Shown here piece after piece: positions 1-6,475 of a stretch of 10,962 nucleotides of DNA. Numbering within the stretch: the first letter of the stretch is position 1; the number at the start of each line of letters is the position of its first letter. The DNA comes from an archaeon (GTDB taxonomy: Archaea > Nanobdellota > Nanobdellia > Woesearchaeales > JAHJEM01). Below the pieces are notes generated by a model that was given only the letters and a program-made list of their open reading frames with translations, did no database searches and was not told the DNA's origin. Position numbers and translations under genes: made by a program. The stretch lies in NCBI GenBank assembly GCA_020057445.1, contig JAGVFV010000195.1, forward strand, positions 1 through 10,962, in the 5' to 3' direction.

Positions 1-244
1 ACCGTTCAAGAACATGGCAGGTCTGGATAATTCCTTCCCGCTCGAATGTGCAGCAGGCTTTCATGTCTTTTTTCTGGACTTGGATCTCTTCAGTGCCGAT
101 GATGTGGCTCGCTTCGACGACGCTTCCTACGGCTGATGTGGAAATTCCTTCCTCTCCTTGCTTGTAGCGGACAAAGAGGAATATATTCATCGCAAGGAGA
201 AAGATGAGAAGGAACGCGCCCCATGCGATAAGTTTCTTGTTCAT
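1..244 (-). CDS. Membrane-anchored hypothetical protein, C-terminus cut by window edge
   Basis: The visible 81 residues begin MNKKLIAWGAFLLIF. They show a short basic N-terminus, one hydrophobic segment (about residues 5-25), then a soluble region with a CC pair near residues 67-68 and a further Cys at about residue 76. It is probably a single-pass protein with its soluble part outside the cell, where the cysteines could form disulfides or bind metal (inference). I do not recognise the family. The ATG is supported by a TATA-like box starting exactly 30 nt upstream, which implies a leaderless transcript; there is no Shine-Dalgarno sequence. The upstream gene on the same strand is a signal peptidase-like protein, and the two are separated by a small inserted element. 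The protein continues beyond base 1. Confidence 0.8.
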   Translation of the reverse strand, partial: MNKKLIAWGAFLLIFLLAMNIFLFVRYKQGEEGISTSAVGSVVEASHIIGTEEIQVQKKDMKACCTFEREGIIQTCHVLER

Positions 245-266
245 GGTGGTCTATGGACATGTTTTG

Positions 267-274
267 GTTTATAT
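267..274 (-). promoter_or_regulatory. TATA box of the left-edge gene (leaderless)
   Basis: On the minus strand the sequence reads ATATAAAC, with its first base 30 nt upstream of the A of the ATG at 244. Archaeal TATA boxes are centred about 26-27 nt before the transcription start, so transcription should begin at or next to the start codon. The box directly abuts one copy of the 8-bp target duplication of the neighbouring inserted element. Confidence 0.6.
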
Positions 275-282
275 GTTTTTAG
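275..282. repeat. Target-site duplication, left copy
   Basis: GTTTTTAG is repeated exactly at 415-422, directly outside both ends of an inverted-repeat element. This is the expected scar of a transposition event. Confidence 0.75.
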
Positions 283-414
283 GTATTTGTTTAGCACCTT
301 CGAAACGCTCGACAGCAAGACAGAAGGTCCTGCTTCCCCGACGGGGGCGACCCCCAGCGACGGACAGGATCGACACGCCGAAGGCGTTTCGACCTTATGG
401 TGTTAAACAAATAC
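283..414. mobile_element. 132-bp MITE-like non-autonomous element
   Basis: The ends are 16-bp inverted repeats: GTATTTGTTTAGCACC at 283-298 and GGTGTTAAACAAATAC at 399-414, with one mismatch. An inner pair follows (TCGAAACGC at 300-308 and GCGTTTCGA at 384-392). Deeper still, GGTCCTG (326-332) pairs with CAGGATC (365-371), and a GGGGG/CCCCC stem lies at 343-355, so the whole unit can fold into one long imperfect hairpin. A perfect 8-bp direct repeat, GTTTTTAG, flanks it on both sides. No ORF of transposase size fits inside. Together these are the hallmarks of a miniature inverted-repeat transposable element. Eight-bp duplications occur in several insertion-sequence families (for example IS6, IS66, IS256 and IS1595), but I cannot assign the parent. 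A structured RNA is the main alternative, though it would not explain the flanking duplication. Confidence 0.72.
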
Positions 415-422
415 GTTTTTAG
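415..422. repeat. Target-site duplication, right copy
   Basis: The second exact copy of GTTTTTAG. It contains the TAA stop codon (minus strand, 419-421) of the signal peptidase-like gene. The insertion therefore duplicated the end of that gene without altering its protein. Confidence 0.75.
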
Positions 423-1084
423 TATATGATGCCGACGACGATGCTTTTTATTTGGGCAAAGCGGACAAGCTCATCGTCGGGCAGGAAATTGTTGTCTCCT
501 TTGGTGATCACGAACCATCCTTCATTGTCGACTCCTTGTGAGATGACCCGATGGATGATGTATGCGCGGTAGCTGTTGGAGTAGTAGACGATGATGTCGC
601 CGATGTGGATGTCGGTCTCATCGCGAGGCTTGATCTCAAGGGTTGTGGAGTTCTCGTTGAGGAGGGGAAGTTCAGAATAGGTGTTGATGATTGTCCCCTT
701 GCTCGCAGAGGAGAGCTTGATGATGATTTCGTCATCTTTGACGAATATCTTTTCGTGGGCTATTCTGTCTGTTGGCGAGATGACTTCAGTCCCGAGTTCC
801 TTGTAGTTTTCCAGCCGGTCATTGAGCTTGATGATGAGCTTGTCCTGTTCTGCAAGGATTGATGTCAGGAGCGTGTTGTTCTTTTCAAGGAGCTTGTTTC
901 GCTCCATTTCAGCGTTGAGGGCATCTTCAAGGAGGCTGTTTTGCTCGCTGATCTCTTCAGGAGAATTGTATTCGGTGAAATTGTCGGTCTTGTTTGTAGG
1001 GATGGCGAGAAAGACGACGGTGACGATGAGGATCGTGATCGCTGCTATGAGGATGATGTCGCGGTATCCAAGATCGGTTGCCAT
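419..1084 (-). CDS. Divergent signal peptidase I-like protein (SEC11/S26 fold), coiled-coil tethered
   Basis: 221 aa. An N-terminal membrane segment (about 9-28) is followed by a coiled coil (about 42-98) and a C-terminal domain matching archaeal/SEC11-type signal peptidase I. That domain contains GDIIVYY (162-168), the catalytic-type IIHRV (176-180) and TKGDNN (194-199), then a terminal strand ending in IVVGIIY. The usual box around the nucleophile, S-M-x-P, is represented by Y-S-E-L-P, with Ser137 as the likely nucleophile and Glu in place of the conserved Met. His178 and an Asp after it (197 or 203/204) would complete the site. The catalytic domain would lie outside the membrane. It may process exported proteins such as those of the downstream operon, or be a specialised paralogue (inference). 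A TATA element about 40 nt upstream implies a short leader of roughly 8-12 nt. Confidence 0.8.
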   Translation of the reverse strand: MATDLGYRDIILIAAITILIVTVVFLAIPTNKTDNFTEYNSPEEISEQNSLLEDALNAEMERNKLLEKNNTLLTSILAEQDKLIIKLNDRLENYKELGTEVISPTDRIAHEKIFVKDDEIIIKLSSASKGTIINTYSELPLLNENSTTLEIKPRDETDIHIGDIIVYYSNSYRAYIIHRVISQGVDNEGWFVITKGDNNFLPDDELVRFAQIKSIVVGIIY

Positions 1085-1116
1085 GGGTTGTCTATTGTTC
1101 TTGTATTGTGAAAAGA

Positions 1117-1126
1117 TTTAAATATA
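1117..1126. promoter_or_regulatory. Shared divergent TATA element
   Basis: TTTAAATATA lies between two divergent genes. Read on the plus strand, TTTAAATA starts exactly 30 nt before the ATG at 1147, which predicts a leaderless mRNA. On the minus strand TATATTTAAA lies 33-42 nt before the ATG at 1084, predicting a short leader. One AT-rich core may serve both directions, or two overlapping TATA boxes may be used. Confidence 0.6.
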
Positions 1127-1146
1127 CTTGAGTTGTGATGTGAGGT

Positions 1147-1479
1147 ATGCAAAAGACGCAAGGTATGGTTGCTGGTGCAGTCTTCTCTTTCGGGATATTG
1201 GTCGGTGCGGTATTTGGTGTCTTGAACATGTTCACTCCTCTTGTCACTTGGATCCTCCTTCTGTTTGGCGCGGCTATCGGCGTATTCTTGTGGCGTTATG
1301 GTGATGGAAAGCAGGTTCTTTTCGCTTCTCTTGTCCTTGTGGTCATCGGGCAGTTTGGCCCAAATGCGCTCATCAATGCGAACACCATGCTCAATGTGCT
1401 GAATGGGATCATGCTTGTGTTCCTTCCTGTCTCGATCATCTGCGCCGCACGGATTGTCTTTGAGATGAAAAAATCATGA
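1147..1479 (+). CDS. Small multi-pass membrane protein
   Basis: 110 aa and very hydrophobic, with about four likely membrane helices (roughly 8-27, 29-49, 57-75 and 82-103), a short loop RYGDGKQ between the second and third, and a basic tail ending EMKKS. There is no catalytic motif and I do not recognise the family. The start is chosen because TTTAAATA lies exactly 30 nt upstream. GAGGT directly touches the ATG, too close to act as a normal Shine-Dalgarno, which again favours leaderless translation. The gene converges on the end of the large minus-strand operon, and the two coding regions overlap by six bases around a palindromic TCATGA that holds both stop codons. Confidence 0.75.
   Translation: MQKTQGMVAGAVFSFGILVGAVFGVLNMFTPLVTWILLLFGAAIGVFLWRYGDGKQVLFASLVLVVIGQFGPNALINANTMLNVLNGIMLVFLPVSIICAARIVFEMKKS
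1468..1473 (-). terminator. Possible U-tract terminator of the large operon
   Basis: On the minus strand a run of six T follows directly after the TGA of the last operon gene. Archaeal termination often uses short U-tracts without a hairpin. The tract lies inside the convergent gene and is only one of several T-runs nearby, so support is weak. Confidence 0.3.
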
Positions 1480-2448
1480 AGTCTTCGGGATTATCTGCTT
1501 GTCTTCCTTCTTTTTTCCAAGGTTGAGTTTGGAGAAGAGGCCGCTCTTCTTTTCTTCTTTTGGCTTTTCCTCGAGTTCTATTTTCATGCTGTTCTTCTTT
1601 TCGACCTGGTCGACTATCTTCTTGAACTTGTCATCGAGCTCTTTCTTGTGGGATTTGGTCTTTTCGTCAAGCAGGGTGATGAGGGCGCTCGTGTGCTTCT
1701 CGAAGTCATTGAATTTGGTGATGATGTTTGAGAATTCTTTCTTGTCTGCCTTGAGGTCGAGGGTCACTTTTATCTTGTCAAAGTCTCCCTGCATCACCTT
1801 GAATGTGGCCTGCATGTCCTTGACTGTGGAGTTGAACTTGTCGAATTCTGCGAATTTTTTTGACACTTCGATGAATATGGTCTCGACCTTGTCAGAGTGC
1901 CTCTCGATCATTGCCTGGACTTTCTTGCTCTCGGCGACCTCCTTTTTTATCTCTTCGTTGAGCTTGATGACCTGCTCGACACCCTTGTAGAAGTTCATCT
2001 GCGTCCGCATCTTCTTCATCTCGCCCATGAGGTCTTTCATGAGCGATTCGTTCGCCTCGATGTTGGCCTTGAGCGCCTCTATCTTTCCTTCGGTCTTCCT
2101 GATCTCGACCATGAGCTTTTCAGGCTGCACTGATTCGACGAGGTCGACTGCCTTTGTTGAGGAGACTTCTATTGTGGAGATGGTCTTGTTGGTGTCTACG
2201 ATCATGCCGCGAAGTTCCCCTATCTGTTCGCCTATCCTTGTGAAGCGGTCTGAGACTATCTTCCTGTTTTCGCTGAGGCCCTCTAGCTGTGCGCTGAGTT
2301 TGGTGAGGGTGATGTCGAGTTTCGGGTTTCCTGTGGAGAATTCGCTCTTCTTGTCGTCTGATGATGACGCTGCTGCCTTCTCTTCGCTCATCTTCACGGC
2401 GATCTCTTCTGGGGTGAGCGTCTTTTCTTTTTTTCCGAACAGTCCCAC
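1474..2448 (-). CDS. Long coiled-coil protein, last gene of the HerA operon
   Basis: 324 aa, highly charged and almost entirely helical. Residues 1-40 are a flexible Ser/Lys-rich head, about 44-285 is predicted coiled coil with heptad-like spacing (including GEQIGELRGM near 72-82), and the tail is basic. A short GLF-G/S-K motif occurs at both ends (GLFGK at 2-6, GLFSK at 303-307) next to lysine clusters, which could serve as docking or membrane-touching points. There is no signal peptide or membrane segment, so it is cytosolic. It loosely resembles the accessory coiled-coil proteins of the archaellum (FlaC/D type) but shows no clear family motif. The start is GTG, preceded by GAGGTGG; its G is shared with the TAG stop of the gene before (TAGTG), so translation is coupled to the rest of the operon. 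It is probably a structural partner of the ATPase. Confidence 0.85.
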   Translation of the reverse strand: MGLFGKKEKTLTPEEIAVKMSEEKAAASSSDDKKSEFSTGNPKLDITLTKLSAQLEGLSENRKIVSDRFTRIGEQIGELRGMIVDTNKTISTIEVSSTKAVDLVESVQPEKLMVEIRKTEGKIEALKANIEANESLMKDLMGEMKKMRTQMNFYKGVEQVIKLNEEIKKEVAESKKVQAMIERHSDKVETIFIEVSKKFAEFDKFNSTVKDMQATFKVMQGDFDKIKVTLDLKADKKEFSNIITKFNDFEKHTSALITLLDEKTKSHKKELDDKFKKIVDQVEKKNSMKIELEEKPKEEKKSGLFSKLNLGKKKEDKQIIPKTS

Positions 2449-2732
2449 TATCCACCTCTTTTCATGAGTTCTTCTATCTCTTCCTTTATATTTGTTTCTT
2501 TATGGCTTTTGGCATCTTCAAGCTCTTGCTCTATGTCTTTGATGATATTCTTGATGGCGGTGATGTCTTGTTCATCCCTGCTGATCTCTGCATAATGGAT
2601 CTTTGTCCGAACGTTTCGCAGGAGCAGGTCTCCAAGGAGCGGATCCTTGTCGTCTTTTCGCAACTGGCTGATGCGGAGCCGGAGCTCTTCTGCTTTTTTG
2701 GTGACTTCTGTGATCTCTTGGGCGAATGTCAT
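2448..2732 (-). CDS. Small coiled-coil protein following the HerA-like ATPase
   Basis: 94 aa, soluble and helical. Two coiled-coil stretches (about 3-27 and 52-90) flank a less regular middle (DPLLGDLLLRNVRTKIHYAE) that may form a hairpin. There are no Cys and no catalytic motif; I do not recognise the family. The ATG overlaps the stop of the ATPase gene as ATGA, and no Shine-Dalgarno is visible, so translation probably depends on ribosomes finishing the ATPase frame. It in turn overlaps the next gene by one base. This tight coupling suggests a partner or adaptor of the ATPase or of the longer coiled-coil protein. Confidence 0.8.
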   Translation of the reverse strand: MTFAQEITEVTKKAEELRLRISQLRKDDKDPLLGDLLLRNVRTKIHYAEISRDEQDITAIKNIIKDIEQELEDAKSHKETNIKEEIEELMKRGG

Positions 2733-5700
2733 GCGAGTGCGGATATCATGTCATTTTTTGAGTGGATGTTGTTGAGTTTTACGGCGAGCGAGTCGTCTTT
2801 TGCCACGTCTTTTGCCCAGGTGTAGAATTCGTTCTTGGTGTCGTTGACATATTCCTTGAACTGGTCGTCCGTCATGCCTTTGACTGTCGCGAGGAGGTCA
2901 TCTATTGATGTGACTTCTTTTCCGTCCTTGAGTTTGAATGGCTGGCTGAGTTTCCGTAGTTGTGTTTCGGATGTCTTTCCATCTGGCGAAATGGGTGTTG
3001 CTGGCGCTTGGCTTGGCGATCCTGAAGATGTCTGGCCAGGGACGCTAGGAGCAGCTCCTGGTACGGGAGCCGGTTCTGGCTTTGGCGGTTTTGGATGCAC
3101 TGGCGGCAGTTTTTCTCCCTTTTTCCTGGTTTCGAGTAGAGCGACCATCTCTTTCTTGTCAAGGATGTTGTCTAGGCGGTCTGCAAGTTCAATATCTCCC
3201 GCCGCTTCGCGAACCCACGTGGCAATCTTGTTCTTGTCCCAGTTGACATCTTTTTCGAAATCATCTTTCTTCATGGCGGATAGCTCGTCAAAGAGGTTGT
3301 TGAGATTGATGACTATCATGCCGTTTGCAAGGTTGAGGATCTTGTCCGGCGGGACGTCCATCTTGAAGAGCGCTGCAGGGTCTTTTGGCTTTGCGGCTGC
3401 TCCGTCTCCCCCTCCTTCTGCAGGTTTTGCCTGTGTCTTGAGGTATTCGTCCCTGCTTTTCTTGGCAAGGTCAAGCGCCTCCTTGATGGCGTCGTCGGAA
3501 ACCATCTTGATCTCGTATTTTTTCGGTTTTTTGCCAAGTTTCTCCCAGTGCTTGTCTATGCGGGGGCGAAGTCCCTCAAGGTAGATCTCTACCATGTTGA
3601 AGTTGCCTGTCTTGATCTTGTCCTGGGCAAGCTTGAGTTCGAGCTTGAGGTCGAAGATGTCGAGGCCTTCTGCCTCTAGCTGTTCAAGTGAATAGAGGAG
3701 ATTGTCGACCTCGAGGTTGTACTTGGTGTATTTTTCGACCTCTTCGTCAGAGAGTCGTTCGACAGAGTGGAGGAGCGGCCGAAACTGGATGAAGTATGGC
3801 CGTCCTCGGTTGTAGGCAGGGTTTTCCACCATTCCTGCTCCGACTGTGGCTTTGACGAGCGATCGGAGGATCTCCTCGCCGTATTTCACCCTGATGCGTT
3901 CGAGGTCTCCTTCGTCCCTCGTCCTCATCTGGATCTCTGTGTTGATGTTTGCCTTGATCTGGCCGACGAAGTCAGCGAGGACTTGCGAGATGAGGAGTAT
4001 TCCTATCCCCCACTTACGGAATTCCCTGCATCCTCTCTCTATCTGGAGGAATCCGTCTCCGCTTCCTCCGAATTTCGGGAGAAGCCTGTGGACTTCGTCA
4101 AAGACGAGCATGAGGCGAAGGTTTGGCGATTCGTCGAAGTTCGCATGGAACACTTCCCTGATCACGTTTGCGACGAACATGTCCATGTCTTTCGGGTCAA
4201 GCTTGTGACAGGCAAAGACGAAGATCTCTCCTTTTTTCATGTACTTCTTGATGTCGATGAGCTCCCGCTTGTCCATGACCTGCTTGATGTTGCCGTTGAA
4301 TGCGCGCGCTTCCTCTTTTTTCATGCCGAATTCCTGATAGAGGTCGAGGAGGAATTTGGAGTTCTGCTTGCGAAGCATCCCTGTCCATTGCGCCGTCGGG
4401 TCAAAGACGAGGATCGCGACGTCTTTGAGGAGCATCTCTTCGATGATGCCCTGTGCTGAGAATGATTTTCCTCCGCCTGTGGACCCTGCGCAGATGGTGT
4501 GTGTCTTGAAGTTCTCCATGTTCATGTAGGTGCGGATGTTGGTCTCTGCGATCTTTCCGACGAAGATGCTTCTTGGTCCAAGCTTTGGAAGTTCGCTGTA
4601 TTCTACCCTGATGTGGAATTTTTTCTTTGACTCGATGTTCTTCCTGATGAGGATGTAGGCGAACGACGCGACGGCGAGCGTAGCGATGAGGATGAAGATC
4701 CACCAGAGCGGGATCCTGCCAAAGAGCATGATCTTCCAGAATGGGACGACGACAGTGAAGACCGTGCTTGTCGCTGAGGAGAGGCCTAGGTAGTTTGCGG
4801 TGACCGTGAGGATGTAATCGCCGTCCTTTATCGTCTGCGGGAGGCGCAGTTCCTTGATGAGCGAGACTCCGGTGCGAAGGTATATGTTGGTGTTGTAGGT
4901 CCAGATGGTGGTGTTGCCGTCTGTGGTCTGGATGGTGTAGAAGAGTGCTACAGGGTATTGCTGGTCGCTGAGGAGGTTTCGGACATCTGTCTTGAATTTG
5001 AAGGTCTCTCCTGCCTTGACTGTTTTTTTTGATACATCTATTTCGATGAGGAGGGCTTCGACAGGGAGCTTGTCCTTGCTGAGGAGTTCGATCTCGATAG
5101 GAATCGATGCGTTGAGGTCGCCTGAGATCTCGAGCGTGCCGTTGATGATTCCTGGCTCTCCCTTGCCAAAGATGGTCATGGTCATGGTCTGTTTGCTGTT
5201 CGGGTTGATGAAGAGTTGGTCCTGGTCCATCTGGATGAGTGGTGCCACGTCGCCGACGATCTCAAAGTTGACTGTCGCTGTCGCTTTCTTGTAGCTGATG
5301 ATGAAGACCTGCTCCTGGAGGTAGTTCCCGATGCGAAGTTTCCTCCTGATCTCGGAAAGTGAGATGATGTAGTCTGTCCCCTCGATCTTTTTTGGCTCTT
5401 CGATGACCGGTTTTATGGTGTATGGTCCGGGAAAGTCGTCAGTGAAGCTGCTCACGTCGACCTGGGGGAAGTCATAAAGGTGCTCTTGGGTCTTGTCCGG
5501 CTGCGGTTCGAGGATGATGTTGTGGATGATGGTCGTGTTCGCGATGATGGTGATGTTGGAGAAGTAGACCTTGTAGCCTGTCTTCACCGCATAGATGTTG
5601 TGCGCTCCTTCTTCTGCTTCTATGGAATAGTTGCCAAACGCGTCAGTGAGGTCGACCACTCCTCCTGTCTCGACGATGACGTTCTCCAGAGGATTTCCTT

Positions 5701-6475
5701 TGTCGTCGGTAACGATGCCGGTCACTACCCCTTTGGCGCCAAGCTCTCCTCCTCCTTGCGGGCAGTTGTTGCCCGGGTCGACGGTGAAATAGTATTCCTG
5801 GTTCGTGCCGTTCCTGATGGGAAGGATCATCTGGAAGTTGTAGATCTTGTTGTTGAAGCCAAGGGTGAAGTTAGGCGAGATGTGGGCGACGAAGATGAGG
5901 CTTCCTGATCCATCCTTGAGGATGCCGATGTCAAACGTTGTCACATTCCGAATCCTGTCAAAGACAAAGGTGTAGGTTGCTGGGATGTTTGAGATGTTTC
6001 TTGTCCCGAGGAGGATGGAGATGGTGGACAGGTATGTCCGTGTGGGGGAGATGAAGCTTTCTGGCGCAAGGTTCATGTACGTTTCGACATCGGCAGGCGT
6101 GGCAGGCACGACAGAGTCCCAGTCGATGCTGATCGGATCCTTCATCGTGGCAAAGAGCTCATTGACCTGTCTTGAGGGGAGGCAGTTGAAGAGGAAGTTC
6201 TTCTCGAGCATGTCGCCGCCTTCGATGAATTCTGTCTGGTTGAGGAACACCCCCTCATACCGTACGACGATGCCGTAGACTCCCGCCCACACGTCCACTG
6301 GCGGGCGGTATTGGATCTCGATCTCGCTGATGGTGCCTGCTTCTGTTTCAAGAGAGGCAAAGCCTGTGAACTTCCCGACCTGGATGAGCCCGTCTATCGC
6401 AAGGACGATAAGTATGAGGACTGCAAGGAATGAGAGTATCTTTTCCCGTTCTTGTCTGTGGTGTTCGTGTGTCAT
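2729..6475 (-). CDS. Membrane-anchored HerA/FtsK-superfamily ATPase with large ectodomain
   Basis: 1248 aa. Order: cytosolic start; membrane helix 13-33; ectodomain 34-587 with many N-x-S/T sequons, a carboxypeptidase-regulatory-like beta domain (about 247-323) and Ig-like regions (about 395-465 and 475-575); second membrane helix about 588-610; cytosolic part 611-1248. The ATPase begins with IFVGKIAET (637-645). Walker A is GSTGGGKS (664-671), followed by FDPTAQWTG (691-699). Walker B is LMLVFDEVH (788-796) with D793/E794, and LLISQ ends at Q831. By family knowledge this is a hexameric pump-type ATPase. DPTAQW replaces the DPHGEY-like stretch common in HerA, and no NurA nuclease is adjacent, so the classical end-resection role is unlikely. 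After a helical region come two copies of one small domain (about 1045-1115 and 1178-1248) joined by a Pro-rich linker. The ATG overlaps the previous stop (ATGA). Substrate unknown; DNA or protein translocation is possible. Confidence 0.9.
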   Translation of the reverse strand: MTHEHHRQEREKILSFLAVLILIVLAIDGLIQVGKFTGFASLETEAGTISEIEIQYRPPVDVWAGVYGIVVRYEGVFLNQTEFIEGGDMLEKNFLFNCLPSRQVNELFATMKDPISIDWDSVVPATPADVETYMNLAPESFISPTRTYLSTISILLGTRNISNIPATYTFVFDRIRNVTTFDIGILKDGSGSLIFVAHISPNFTLGFNNKIYNFQMILPIRNGTNQEYYFTVDPGNNCPQGGGELGAKGVVTGIVTDDKGNPLENVIVETGGVVDLTDAFGNYSIEAEEGAHNIYAVKTGYKVYFSNITIIANTTIIHNIILEPQPDKTQEHLYDFPQVDVSSFTDDFPGPYTIKPVIEEPKKIEGTDYIISLSEIRRKLRIGNYLQEQVFIISYKKATATVNFEIVGDVAPLIQMDQDQLFINPNSKQTMTMTIFGKGEPGIINGTLEISGDLNASIPIEIELLSKDKLPVEALLIEIDVSKKTVKAGETFKFKTDVRNLLSDQQYPVALFYTIQTTDGNTTIWTYNTNIYLRTGVSLIKELRLPQTIKDGDYILTVTANYLGLSSATSTVFTVVVPFWKIMLFGRIPLWWIFILIATLAVASFAYILIRKNIESKKKFHIRVEYSELPKLGPRSIFVGKIAETNIRTYMNMENFKTHTICAGSTGGGKSFSAQGIIEEMLLKDVAILVFDPTAQWTGMLRKQNSKFLLDLYQEFGMKKEEARAFNGNIKQVMDKRELIDIKKYMKKGEIFVFACHKLDPKDMDMFVANVIREVFHANFDESPNLRLMLVFDEVHRLLPKFGGSGDGFLQIERGCREFRKWGIGILLISQVLADFVGQIKANINTEIQMRTRDEGDLERIRVKYGEEILRSLVKATVGAGMVENPAYNRGRPYFIQFRPLLHSVERLSDEEVEKYTKYNLEVDNLLYSLEQLEAEGLDIFDLKLELKLAQDKIKTGNFNMVEIYLEGLRPRIDKHWEKLGKKPKKYEIKMVSDDAIKEALDLAKKSRDEYLKTQAKPAEGGGDGAAAKPKDPAALFKMDVPPDKILNLANGMIVINLNNLFDELSAMKKDDFEKDVNWDKNKIATWVREAAGDIELADRLDNILDKKEMVALLETRKKGEKLPPVHPKPPKPEPAPVPGAAPSVPGQTSSGSPSQAPATPISPDGKTSETQLRKLSQPFKLKDGKEVTSIDDLLATVKGMTDDQFKEYVNDTKNEFYTWAKDVAKDDSLAVKLNNIHSKNDMISALA

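Noticed and set aside
283..414. Structured non-coding RNA or transcription attenuator
   Set aside because: The long hairpin would allow it, but the exact 8-bp flanking duplication and inverted-repeat ends are better explained by transposition.
158..422. Two small plus-strand open frames covering the left intergenic region
   Set aside because: They run antisense to the left-edge gene and through the inverted-repeat element; there is no promoter and they have unrelated compositions.
2835..3584. Ser-rich open frame of about 249 codons on the plus strand
   Set aside because: It is antisense to the ATPase C-terminal domains. The Ser/Phe-rich composition reflects complementary Lys and Glu codons; no start signal is seen.
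3767..4459. Open frame of about 230 codons on the plus strand
   Set aside because: It is antisense to the Walker A/B region of the HerA-like ATPase, whose motifs prove the minus-strand frame is the coding one.
2729..6475. HerA of the HerA-NurA DNA-repair pair
   Set aside because: There is no NurA, Mre11 or Rad50 gene in the window, the protein is membrane-anchored, and the segment after Walker A departs from that of classical HerA.
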